Assembly (NCBI GenBank): GCA_036897625.1 | Contig: JAYMTA010000079.1 | Span: 1-44,996 of the forward strand | Length of the DNA: 44,996 nucleotides | Reading direction: 5' to 3' | Source: Pelargonium cotyledonis | Lineage: Eukaryota; Streptophyta; Magnoliopsida; Geraniales; Geraniaceae | Part shown: positions 34,878 through 44,689 of the stretch, piece after piece | Position numbering within the stretch: position 1 is the first letter of the stretch | Layout: every line of letters starts with the position of its first letter | Position numbers and translations under genes: made by a program | Notes under the pieces: model-generated | What the model saw: only the letters and a program-made list of their open reading frames with translations | What the model was told of the DNA's origin: nothing | The model's database searches: none

Positions 34878-37800
34878 TTAACCGTTGTATGGTAGCCTGC
34901 AACAAAATTCAAGCACATTTCACTCAAAAGCAATATCATGTGCATAACAAGATCGATATTAGAACTGACATATCAAATTTCGGGTTGAATTTTCCAAGTT
35001 CAAGTTGGAAAGACTTGTCCTAAACCATCCAAAAGTGACGTGGGGTTGTGGGTTTGCCATAGAAGAGTCATTGGCTCATTGCCCAACCCAATCCCCACAT
35101 CTTCAATGGCAAACCCGACCTGACCCAAAAATTATCAGCATGTTTGACCCGAACCAAAAAATGTGGATAGGATGGTGAATATCTGTGTTCGGGCCCAAAT
35201 TGTCAGCTCTGCTAACTATCGTCTCTGTATGCATGTATATATATAGGGATTGCTGAAAAGTACTCACCCCAACTTTAGAGAAGTATCGGAGCTGTCATCG
35301 TAGTCTTGTGGAGGGCCGCTGGAGTTGCATACATTGGTGACAGACTCTGATGATTGGCCTTCCTCGGGGAACATGTTCTCCGAGTCACCAGTTATGTACT
35401 TTCGACCGTTAGATATCTCCATCACCTTTAAAATTGAACATATACGTATCAACTATCAAATGCGCTTACAAACATCGAGAACTTATATATGGATTCTGAC
35501 GAAGGCCAATAATAATACCTGATGTTTTAACCTTTCGTTCTCTTCCATCAAATGCATACCCTGCAAGTTTTGATAAATTGAGGAAAAAGATCAGAGCAAA
35601 AGGCAAAAATGTCAAAAAACTGATGGAGAAATGGTTATACCATGCATTGTCTTAATCCAAATAACCTAATCTAGTTGTTCTCACGATTCATTATACCTGG
35701 CAACGCAAGCCACGTGCCGGGAAAAAAATGCACACGTTCTTACCGGGTTACTTTTCGCATGTTCTAACGTGTCTTGTTACTTAGTTGGATAATGTAGGAC
35801 CTATAGAAAATTGTGAAATAAGAACACGCAAGTTTTTTTTTACCCAGCCCGTTCAAGTCAGTATTGTCAGGTCTACTATCCATCCAAGAGGTAGAAATCG
35901 AAAGCTCAATATGGGCAACTATGTAACACTGCTTAAGCATATACACGGCTAAATCATACTATTATGTGCCAATTAATGGTTTAACTGAAACTGTCTCCGA
36001 TTGGACCCAAAACTCGTCAGCATTTATACGAGTTTGGGTCGCACAAAAAGACCTAGACAACTATTGGGTCAGGTTGGGCAGACCCACACTAAGCCTACAC
36101 ATTTGGCACTAAACTTTCTGACCCGAAATTCAAATTTCCAACTCTAACAACGCCACATTTCAGCAAGAGAGTCGTAGAACTTGGATCAAAATACATTATA
36201 TATTAGGCATAAGGTTATTAGACGTTCGGTTTGTTTTTTTTTTTTTTTTTTTGCTTCAGCACAAGGATTCGAGCTACCTTGCAAGTGATTTACTAGGAGC
36301 TTCCACAATTAATAGTGGTTAATATGAGGTTAATAACATAATACCAATGCATTAATCACATTCCCGAATCCACTAGTTTAAAAGTGTTTTAGGAGATTGT
36401 AAATTTTCATTTTCTGACCTTTGTTTGAAGGTCACTGATTTCTTTCATAATCTTGTCACCCTGAAATCATAAAAGATTTATATTAGAAGAAACTTCAATC
36501 AGTAAACAATTCTAAGCAAATTTCACCAATCAAAAGTGAAACAAACCTTCTTTTCTATCACACGGCTCAATCCAGTTTCCAAGGATCTCTCCAACTGCAA
36601 CAAGTCTTGTATGTTCAAACCTTGGAGCTCCTCTCCTCTCATCTGCCTGAGTTGGTGACTTTTCTCGGCAATTTCTTTGCTTAACCTCGCATGGTTGCTA
36701 TCCTCTACCAACTGCAACATACATCAACCAATTCAAAAGGTGGGGGCAAATTAGGCAAGATTTTGCACTTTCAATGAAAAATCTGGTGCACATTGCATAA
36801 TTTTAAGACTCATTTAAATATGGGGTTTCCCAAAAGTTTTTTCTTTTCGTTTTCCGGAAATCCATTCTATAAGCTACCCATTATTTGACCTTCTACTTTT
36901 AGCCATTCTCAACCACAATGTTTTGTGCATTTTTTTTTTGGTACAACTAAGATTGCTTAAACGTGTGAAATCCAAGGACTCAAACTTGTGAGTTCTAGAT
37001 CAACAACGTTCTCACACCACATAGAGGACCACTTTAATTAAAAGCTAATGAAAGCTCAATATTAACTCTATATTCTAATAAGAAAAATTCCAAAACATAG
37101 TAAAGTGATCGTATATAGCGTTTCAAATCCTACAGAATAAGGGTGGAAAAGGCCATTGAACATAAAGTATATATAAATGAGAAAGGAAACAAAATCACTG
37201 ACCTGCAACTCCAGAGATGGTTGTTCCAATTTCTGGAGGTTCTTTGAGTGCAAATTATGCCTTTCAATTATTTCCTTCATGCTACATACGACAAAGATAT
37301 GCAGTTCATCAATATAGTGATTTTCTTGAAATCTTCATATGTACTTAGATCTACGACTATGAGAAAAGTAGAGATTTGTGATGGAAATTTTCATGTTCAA
37401 AAATCGTATTTTTCCAGTATATATATAGAAATACATTGATTGATTAATATATATATTATCATATTTATATTTACTCGCACCGTCGCATTAAACGCATAGT
37501 TAACTATCTATTAGTATAGTATGCAAGTATTTATTCCTACATGAACACTCTAATTCTTTATGTTCAATACTTAGATAGTTTACTAATTAGCTACTAAAAC
37601 AACTTTACATTTCTAAATTTTCTTTCAAACCTTTCCACAAAATAATTATATTCCATCGCTTCTCAAAAGATGAATAAGAACGAAGATAAGCCTCAAAACG
37701 ACTATAAACAATTAAACAATTCATTAACATATTCTAATGGAAAAAATAACATTTTATTTATTATTAAAAAAAAAACAATTCAAACTGGAAAAGATAATAT

Positions 37801-38924
37801 TACAACAACTGCAACTCCACTTGTAAATTGTAATATCATCAAAGAGCTATAAATGTGTGATAATTACATGCTAAATGACTTTATATTTCTAAATTCTCTT
37901 TTGAACCTGCGAAATTGTGTGATATTCTCTTCCACAAATTCATTAATTTTCCATCACCTTCCAAAATATGAATAACAACTAAAATAAGCTTCAAAACTAA
38001 TATAAACAGTTCATTATCAGATTTAATGAAAACAAAAACTCCTAATATCAGTGAAAAAACACCAACAAACATACATACATGAACAAACTCCTAACATCAC
38101 AAAACTATTAAAAAAATCTTCATATTCTAAAAAATACAAAATTAAACTTGATTTCAAACATGAATCAATTCATTAATCATAATTTAGATTGTTAAATAAT
38201 AAAAATAACTTGATTTCAAACACGAATCAATTCATTAATCATAATTTAGATTGTTAAATAATAAAAATAACTTGATTTCAAACACGAATCAATTCATTAA
38301 TCATCAGAACCTGCAAAAGTGCAATATTTTCTTCCACAAATTCATTAATTTTCCAAAAAGATAAATAAGCACTACAATCAAGCTTGTATAAACAGCTCAT
38401 TATTAGATTCTAGTGACACAAACACAATCACTAAAACAAAAAATAAAAACAATATAAAACATTTGTACCACCAAAAGGCAGTGAAAAGACACCAACAATT
38501 CTACTATAAAAAAATCTACAAATTCTAAAAACATATAAAAAAAAAAACACATAGGGCTTCAATATTAAACTTCATGGGAATGATTCATCACAATCTAGAC
38601 AGTAAAAAAACAAGTATTAAAAAAATAAATACATAAACAAACACAGAGGTAAACAATAAATAAATTAAATATCGACGATTTTAACAGTGGTATGGTTCAT
38701 TATAATTTACTATATAGTTAAAAAATAATAAAAAAAAAAAACCTGGAGCTGGCATATTCAAAGAGCTTCCCAGTGGAGGAGAAGACGATGAGGGCCACGT
38801 CAGCATCGCAGAGAACGGAAAGCTCCTCAGCTTTTTTGAAAAGCCCTCTCCGTCTCTTCGAAAACGTGACCTGTCTCGCCGTCGCGTTATCGATCTTCTT
38901 GATCTGTATCTTCTCTCGAGCCAT
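34878..38924 (-). CDS. SVP: MIKC MADS-box factor, SVP/JOINTLESS (StMADS11) clade, 7 coding exons
   Basis: Exons in transcript order: 38924-38743, 37281-37203, 36711-36547, 36460-36419, 35560-35519, 35425-35268, 34896-34878 (687 nt, 228 aa). All phases agree. Residues 1-60 are the MADS domain ([11 protein letters not shown] ... [15 protein letters not shown]). The I region (61-87) reads [10 protein letters not shown]. The K domain (about 88-170) contains [10 protein letters not shown]. The tail [11 protein letters not shown] ... D-T-S-L-K-L-G-L-P-Y-N-G is nearly the SVP C-terminus and ends with an L-x-L-x-L (EAR-type) motif at residues 220-224. In Arabidopsis SVP represses flowering with FLC; tomato JOINTLESS controls the pedicel abscission zone. 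The 19-nt last coding exon was found from homology (G-L-P-Y-N-G-stop). The 165-nt exon 3 combines the usual MIKC exons of about 65 and 100 nt. Intron 1 carries tandem repeats. AGL24-type is less likely given the I region and tail. Confidence -1.
34959..35213. mobile_element. MITE-like element (TAGAG-TIR family), copy 4
   Basis: The left end TTAGAACTGACATATCAAAT and the right end (reverse complement AGAGCTGACAATTTGGGCCC) match the family termini. The interior holds CCCAACCCAATCCCC and GACCCGAACC blocks. It sits in the last intron of the SVP-like gene, close to exon 6. Confidence -1.
35985..36147. mobile_element. MITE-like element (TAGAG-TIR family), copy 5, degenerate
   Basis: The left side is CTGTCTCCGATTGGACCC and the right end the reverse complement of TAGAGTTGGAAATTTGAA. 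The interior contains GGGTCAGGTTGGGCAGACCC. It lies in intron 4 of the SVP-like gene. The ends are diverged and the boundaries approximate. Confidence -1.
38147..38303. repeat. 62-bp tandem repeat, about 2.5 copies, in SVP-like intron 1
   Basis: CTTGATTTCAAACA(T/C)GAATC starts at 38147, 38209 and 38271. The first two full units are nearly identical and the third breaks off near 38303. Wider, diverged copies of TTCCACAAATTCATTAATTTTCC (near 37932 and 38333) show further duplication in the same intron. Confidence -1.
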
Positions 38925-39263
38925 AGATATTCACGATCTCCAGATTATTCTACAAAAAAACAAATCATTAGTAAATTTGTTGCCAAATTTAGACAAAAAC
39001 AAGAGAAAATATTAAAAATAAAAACGAAAACAGGAACCCTAGAAAATTGACAGGAAAATGAGGCATACAAAAGAGATCTTGAGGAATGGGCTTGGTGGGT
39101 TTTTACCAGATTGGGTGGGTTTTGATGCCACTTGAGTGCAAGGAAAAAAGAGAGAGCCAATGAGGAGTGGAAAGGCAAAGGAATGTGTGAAAAGAGAGGA
39201 GGGAGAGTGGAGAAGAGGCTTTTTATGGTGCAGCAATGTTTATTAATAAATAAAATCAAACTA
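38925..39263 (-). promoter_or_regulatory. Leader and proximal upstream region of the SVP-like gene
   Basis: A CT-rich sequence on the gene strand (CTCTTTTCACACATTCC, CTCTTCTCCACTCTCCC) is typical of a plant 5' UTR. The part at 39180-39257 recurs at 40065-40129. AT-rich TATATAT-type sequence near 39308-39318 might hold a TATA box. Confidence -1.
39180..39257. repeat. Direct repeat, copy A (SVP-like leader)
   Basis: GGAATGTGTGAAAAGAGAGG followed by GAGGCTTTTTATGGTGCAGC and ATGTTTATTAATAAATAAAAT recurs almost exactly at 40065-40129. Copy A has 14 extra bases (GGGAGAGTGGAGAA). Confidence -1.
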
Positions 39264-39616
39264 GGTTGGGATCCGTGCACAGTGAAAGAGTTATAAATTC
39301 GTTTATACAAATATATATTAATAAAATATGTGCATATTATCGTCTAAAAGAATACATAAAACTATTTGATGTGTTGTTGTATTTGAAACATTTTTACTTT
39401 TTACATGTATATATTCAATGATAGTACTTAAATGAGTTATAATTAGTTCATGGATTGTAACTCATAACAAATGGGTGGTTGCTATCATATTTGTTCACTT
39501 TTGGTTAGGAATAACAAAAAATGATGAATACAACCTATGAATAATACTCAAATATATTTAACAATCATAACATCAAAATTTAATCGCGGTGTGTAATAAA
39601 AAATTTAACTTAAAAA

Positions 39617-39871
39617 TATTATTTTTCCCTTCTCAAAATAAAAGTGTCATGTTTGATTTTAATTTTTGTTCAAAATAAGTATCTTTTTTTAGTAATTTTT
39701 AAAAATTAATTATGCATTAATTATCGATAATGTATTGATAACAAGTTACTATCCATTGTATTTGTTAAAAAATATCCATATGGATGAAAAAGTAGATATA
39801 AAATTTTCATTCATTTTTTCTCAAAATCATAAAGGATGGCACTTATTTTTACAAAATAAGTATTATATTTT
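39617..39871. mobile_element. Degenerate Stowaway-like MITE
   Basis: The left side CCCTTCTCAAAATAAAAGTG(TCATG) and the right side GATGGCACTTATTTTTACAA(AATAAGTA) are inverted versions of a C-T-C-C-G-T-C-T-C-A-A-A-A-T-A-A-G-T-G-like end. The termini are diverged and TA flanks are plausible but not exact. Confidence -1.
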
Positions 39872-40064
39872 AGCTTAGATCATCAATGTGCACAGTGATC
39901 TTTAAAAAATCTTTACAATTGTACTATAAAATTGAAAACTTTTTAAATTAGAAAGACACGTAAAAATAGAATTTCAAATCAACTTTTAATAAAAATAACA
40001 GTTATTTTAAAATGAAAAATCTTAAAAATTAAAAAATGCACTAAATGAAACACATGAAAATTAC

Positions 40065-40129
40065 GGAATGTGTGAAAAGAGAGGAGAGGCTTTTTATGGT
40101 GCAGCAATGTTTATTAATAAATAAAATAA
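40065..40129. repeat. Direct repeat, copy B
   Basis: Second copy of the SVP-like leader segment, 885 bp upstream of copy A relative to the gene, and 14 bases shorter. Its flanks differ from those of copy A. Confidence -1.
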
Positions 40130-40869
40130 AATAAAATGGGATAGGTTTGGCTGTTTGTTGCTGTAAAGGGTTAGGGGAGTTTTATTTGGGGGAGAGAAAC
40201 AGTGTTTTTTTGGTATCCTCCCATGACTACTGTTTCTGATTGAGTGTTTGGAATTTGACTATTCACTGTGGTTGTTACTCACTTTTTTATATCTTCAATG
40301 GCTAGGTAACTGTGCCATGTTAATAAATTTGGTAATAAATTATGAAAAATGTTAAAAGTACAAACTTTTGCATACAAAATAATTTGTCAGTTTACAAGTA
40401 GCTTATTTATTTTATTTTTTTAGTTTAAAATTAGTTTTAATGAATAATAATCCGACGTACATGATATCACCACCATCTCATTAATTTTTGGAGCGGAGCG
40501 TCCGGTTTATTAGACATCTTGCACACGTGGCGCGTTGTAATTGGACCAATTCACCCAAAAAATATTTGATGTGTCATGCATCATTTGCTTATACATCATT
40601 TTGTGCACTTGTTTTTGTACAAAATTTTGTACATATAGCATTGCTTATAAATTAGTGATTGTTTTTTTTCTTCTTCTTCTTAGAACACTTTGGTGCTTGT
40701 TTGTTTGATCTACTGCAAAACTTTAAGTAGTCCTCAGGAGGGGTGAAAACTGTAAGAAATTGCTTCAAAAAGTCAGTTATGTTTGGTAAATGTCTGACTG
40801 TAAGGAGTTTTTAGGGATGATGAATTGTAAAAATTTGTTTTGTAAAAAACAATTGTAAGGAGGTAAAAT

Positions 40870-41030
40870 ATGAAACAGTCGACCATTTTTATTGTTTTAG
40901 TGGACCGTTACTGCATTGACTTTTTACTTGAAAGTCATTTTGGTATGTGTTATTACTTGAAAGTCATATATGAAATAGTCAACCATTTTTGTTTTATAGT
41001 CGACCGTTACTGCATTAATTTTTTACACGA
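40870..41030. repeat. 100-bp tandem pair
   Basis: ATGAAACAGTCGACCATTTT at 40870 recurs as ATGAAATAGTCAACCATTTT at 40970. Both are followed by GTCGACCG/GTGGACCG and TTACTGCATT. The copies are moderately diverged. Confidence -1.
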
Positions 41031-42416
41031 TCGACAATAAAAAAATGCTCGACCGCTTAGCTCATTAAAGGAACTACCATTCCCCACATGAATTGTTTAG
41101 CTCCTAAACCAAAACAACTTCTTTAACTCTCGAAATAAATACCTACTAAACATACATATGGAGAGAGGTGGATAGTATTAATTGTGACTTAACTATAAAT
41201 CGAATTAAATCGGTGGTTTGCACCCAAAAAAGAGAGCATAGAATTACCTTCAAAGAGTTAATAGTTGGAACTTGAAATCGGTCAGGACACGTTTAATTTG
41301 GATTATGGCGCTCACACATTTTCATATCAAGCGTTGGAATAGTTCACGTAGTTTAAATGAGATAATTTGAATTTTAAACCCACAAATATATTGAATATAA
41401 CAAATCAAACACAATATTTTCATTTTATATAATTCTTCGTAGTAAACAATCAAAACATAATTTTTGTTGGCTTATTTTGAGCCAAATCAATTTACCATTA
41501 CATTAAATTTATATACTTACTCAAATGAAATTGCGAAAGTGAAACAACTCGTTGGATTGTAATATTCATATAATAAACTGTTTTCAATAAATCTATGTCA
41601 AATATAAAAATGAAAACAGTAAGTGAATGTAAATTGTTTGAGCAAAAAGGGAAGTAAAAAAAAATTCACAAAACTCAAGAAAATCCATCTACGGTACAAA
41701 GTAGAGCGAGGTACTATTTTATTAATATTAAAATGGTTATTTATTTATGGAAGCAATAGCTACCAGTAGATGGGTCTTTTAACCGTACAGAAATAGCCAA
41801 GCCCAGCCATGCCCCTACTTGCACACCTGTCGTTCTCTTACTCTCTAACAAAACCAGCAATAATTAATTTCCATCCACATTACATTTAATTATATTCATT
41901 TAATTTGATTTGAAGAGACAACTAAAATCCAATACTATCGTTGCGAATCGAAAGATATGTTTTGGTCTAGTTGATCGGAGTCTATTTGCTTTAATATGGA
42001 GTACTATGGTTGCCAACCAAGATAAATGTATATGTAACCTCAATTAAAGTTTATTTGAGTTAATATATAATACTATTTTTGTGAATCAAGAGAAATCATT
42101 TTTTTTTTATAAAAGTTTGTTGGAACAAATAGTTTTAGAGTCTTGCATTTTTTTTAGATCTAGGAGTCTCGTTGTTAGTGGTATGGCGGTATTAGGTGGA
42201 ATTTAGAATTAAATGATGAGAGTTACTTATAATGTGTAGCTCAACTAATAAACAAACAAAAAAATTAAATAATATTAAATAGTGTTTGTTTGCATGATTA
42301 TGATACAACATATTGTTGTCCTAATAAATGATTATTGTGTTAGACATATTAGAATAAAAAAATCTCCACTACCTTTTCATGAAAATATAAATTAAAAATT
42401 ATTTTAATTTAATATG

Positions 42417-42630
42417 AAATTTGACAAGGCCCAATTCATGTGATTCAAACTCAATGATTTTAAGTGTGTTTAGATTAGATTCAACATATCATAACTAAAA
42501 TAGCATCCTATCAATTTCAAATAAAGACGGATCGAGTTGACCTTCATAAAATTACGAGTAGAACAAATTTACATATTTTTCATCTTATCTCGAACCTAAC
42601 TCAAACCACAATTCATAATTGGCAATCCTA
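42417..42630. mobile_element. Possible MITE-like element (TAGAG-TIR family), weak copy
   Basis: AATTTGACAAGGCCCAATTC on the left and the reverse complement of TTAGGATTGCCAATTATGAA on the right resemble the family ends. The interior holds GATCGAGTTGACC and CGAACCTAACTC. This is a weak match with uncertain ends. Confidence -1.
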
Positions 42631-42648
42631 ACAAATTAAAAATTACAC

Positions 42649-43115
42649 TTTATTTGAGTAAAACACTTTCAATCCAAATAAATTTTTTGAATTATCAACT
42701 TCGAATAGTGTGCTCGTACTAGGTATTGTCGGGTCAAACAATTTAGACGATTTGAATTATCTATGAGATCGAGTTCTTGCCTTCTTAGGGTATATTACTC
42801 ACAAAGAAGAATAAGAAGACAATGTGTTAATATCAATTTTTCTTTCCAGAAAAAAAAAAACAAAAGTATTTGTTTCTTAATTTAGACAAAGAAACATTTT
42901 ATTTGAGTAAAGTACTTTCAATCCAAATAAAATTTTTGAATTATCAACTCCGAATAATATGCTCGTATCAGGTATTGTCGGGTCAAACAATTTAGATGAT
43001 TTGAATTATCTATGAAATCGAGTTCTTGCCTTCTTAGGGTATATTACTCACAAAGAAGAATAAGAAGATAATGTGTTAATATCAATTTTTCTTTCCAAAA
43101 AAAAAAAAAACAAAA
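42649..43115. repeat. 249-bp tandem duplication
   Basis: TATTTGAGTAAA(A/G) starts at 42651 and again at 42900. Both copies carry GGTATTGTCGGGTCAAACAA, GAGTTCTTGCCTTCTTAGGG and AATATCAATTTTTCTTTCCA. They are over 90 percent alike by eye, so this is a recent duplication. No coding potential is seen. Confidence -1.
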
Positions 43116-43442
43116 GTTTTTGTTTTTGTTTTTTAATTTAGAAAAAGAAAGATATTGTACACGCGGCTGGGGTAGGTGGGAGGTGATAATTGAGTTGTGA
43201 TTAGATTAGATGAGATGAGTGCAGGGGCATCATTCTTCATCAGAGGTGGGCCCAGACCCAGAGGGTATGGTATGGTATGTGCTTTTATGACACTGTTTGG
43301 GTGTATTTTAATGTTTGGAGCAGCCGGATTTATGGCTGATGTTAATGATGATTGATGAGTGGTCAGTGATCAAGGACCAGTTTTGTGTACCTCCACTCCA
43401 GTTTGCATGTGATTCCTCTCTCTATTTCCACATGTTTTCGCT

Positions 43443-43569
43443 TTCTGATGCTGACCTTCCTCTTGTTACGGCCCAAGTACACTTGCAAAAAATTGGATGC
43501 TACTGCTAGTACACTTCGATTTTGGGCTTCGTGGGCCTATTTGGTCAACTGGGCTCAGGCCCATTCACT
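43443..43569. repeat. Dispersed repeat, copy 1 (GGCCCAAGTACAC family)
   Basis: CCTCTTGTTACGGCCCAAGT(ACAC) ... GCAAA ... TTTTGGG ... TGGGCC ... GGGCTCAGGCCCATT matches 44510-44640 in the same order. It holds several TGGGCC boxes. The element class is unknown. Confidence -1.
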
Positions 43570-43737
43570 TTTGTAAATTTTTATTTACACGAACGTCGTT
43601 GATTCAAACAATGATTGAGTTATAACCGAAGGACGAACCGACTGACTTCAGACTATAAATTTTCAAATACGTCCCTAAGTAGGTGTATTGAATTTTTATT
43701 ATTTATAAAAAAAATAATAATTGTTTTTTTTAAGAAA

Positions 43738-43978
43738 TACTCTGTCCCAAAATGAGTGTCATCCTTTCTATTTTGAGAAAAATTAAGGAGAATTTAGTTA
43801 ATGTGGTATGTTTACTATTGTAACTTCATGATCATGTGTTGAGAGATCCTAATAACTTTTTATAAGGATATTACTGACATTTTATGCATAACTAACTTAC
43901 TAAAAAGGAAAACAAGACACTCATTTTGGGACAAAAATACAAGAAAAACAAGACGTTTATTTTGAGACGGATGAAGTA
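43738..43978. mobile_element. Stowaway MITE
   Basis: The element is flanked by TA. The left end CTCTGTCCCAAAATGAGTGT and the right end (reverse complement CTTCATCCGTCTCAAAATAA) are imperfect terminal inverted repeats of the C-T-C-C-C-T-C-C-G-T-C-C-C Stowaway type. The length of about 240 bp fits. There is no coding capacity; such elements depend on mariner-like transposase supplied elsewhere. Confidence -1.
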
Positions 43979-44509
43979 ATTGTTTGTGTTGTGCTTTTAT
44001 CGTTCTATCTCTATAAATTATATAGGTAATTATTAAGATTTTGGAACCAACTCCGGTTGAAAAGCCCTAATTTGAACTTTGCTTGAAGGGGTGCAAGTTT
44101 ATTTAGATTGCGGGTCAGACGGATTCAGGGTTTATATGTAATATGTACGAGTTCACTTGACCCGTATTTTTATTCTTCAAGGAACATGTAAACCAATAAT
44201 TAGTTGGACTAAAATCTCAATTTTTTTTAAAGTTTAAATTTTACATATAAGACGTGTAGATTTTCATGTTTTAGTATATAAATGAAACTAAATATTCAAC
44301 CTTTATATTAACTTTTTAGTTGAGTTGACTCTTTATATGATATTAGATTCTTGTTTATTTAAAGGTTAAAAGTACGAGCGATACTTTTTGAGCATAAAAT
44401 ACAAACTCTGCAATATTGTGTGGATTCAGAAGTTGATCGAATCGGATCACTGTCGGGTTGGCTTTCAACTTTCAAGTGTCCACGAATTCAGGTGTAGATT
44501 GTCTGCTTC

Positions 44510-44640
44510 GTTTCTGTGTTTACCATCCTCTTGCTATGGCCCAAGTACACTGCAAAGATGGTTTGTACTATAATTTTGGGTTTTCTGGGCCTAATTTATT
44601 ACTTGGGCCCAAGCCCATTAATTTTTCTGGACCTAAATGA
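44510..44640. repeat. Dispersed repeat, copy 2 (GGCCCAAGTACAC family)
   Basis: CCTCTTGCTATGGCCCAAGT(ACAC) ... GCAAAG ... TTTTGGG ... TGGGCC ... TTGGGCCCAAGCCCATTAAT is the partner of 43443-43569, in the same orientation about 1.07 kb away. Confidence -1.
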
Positions 44641-44689
44641 CCAAATAGCTAACTCGCTTTGGAGAAGATCATCAAAAATAGTCTCTTAC

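Noticed and set aside
39039-39310. Minus-strand frames upstream of the MADS start
   Set aside because: They are Ser/Phe/Leu-rich translations of a CT-rich leader, with no continuity into the MADS frame.
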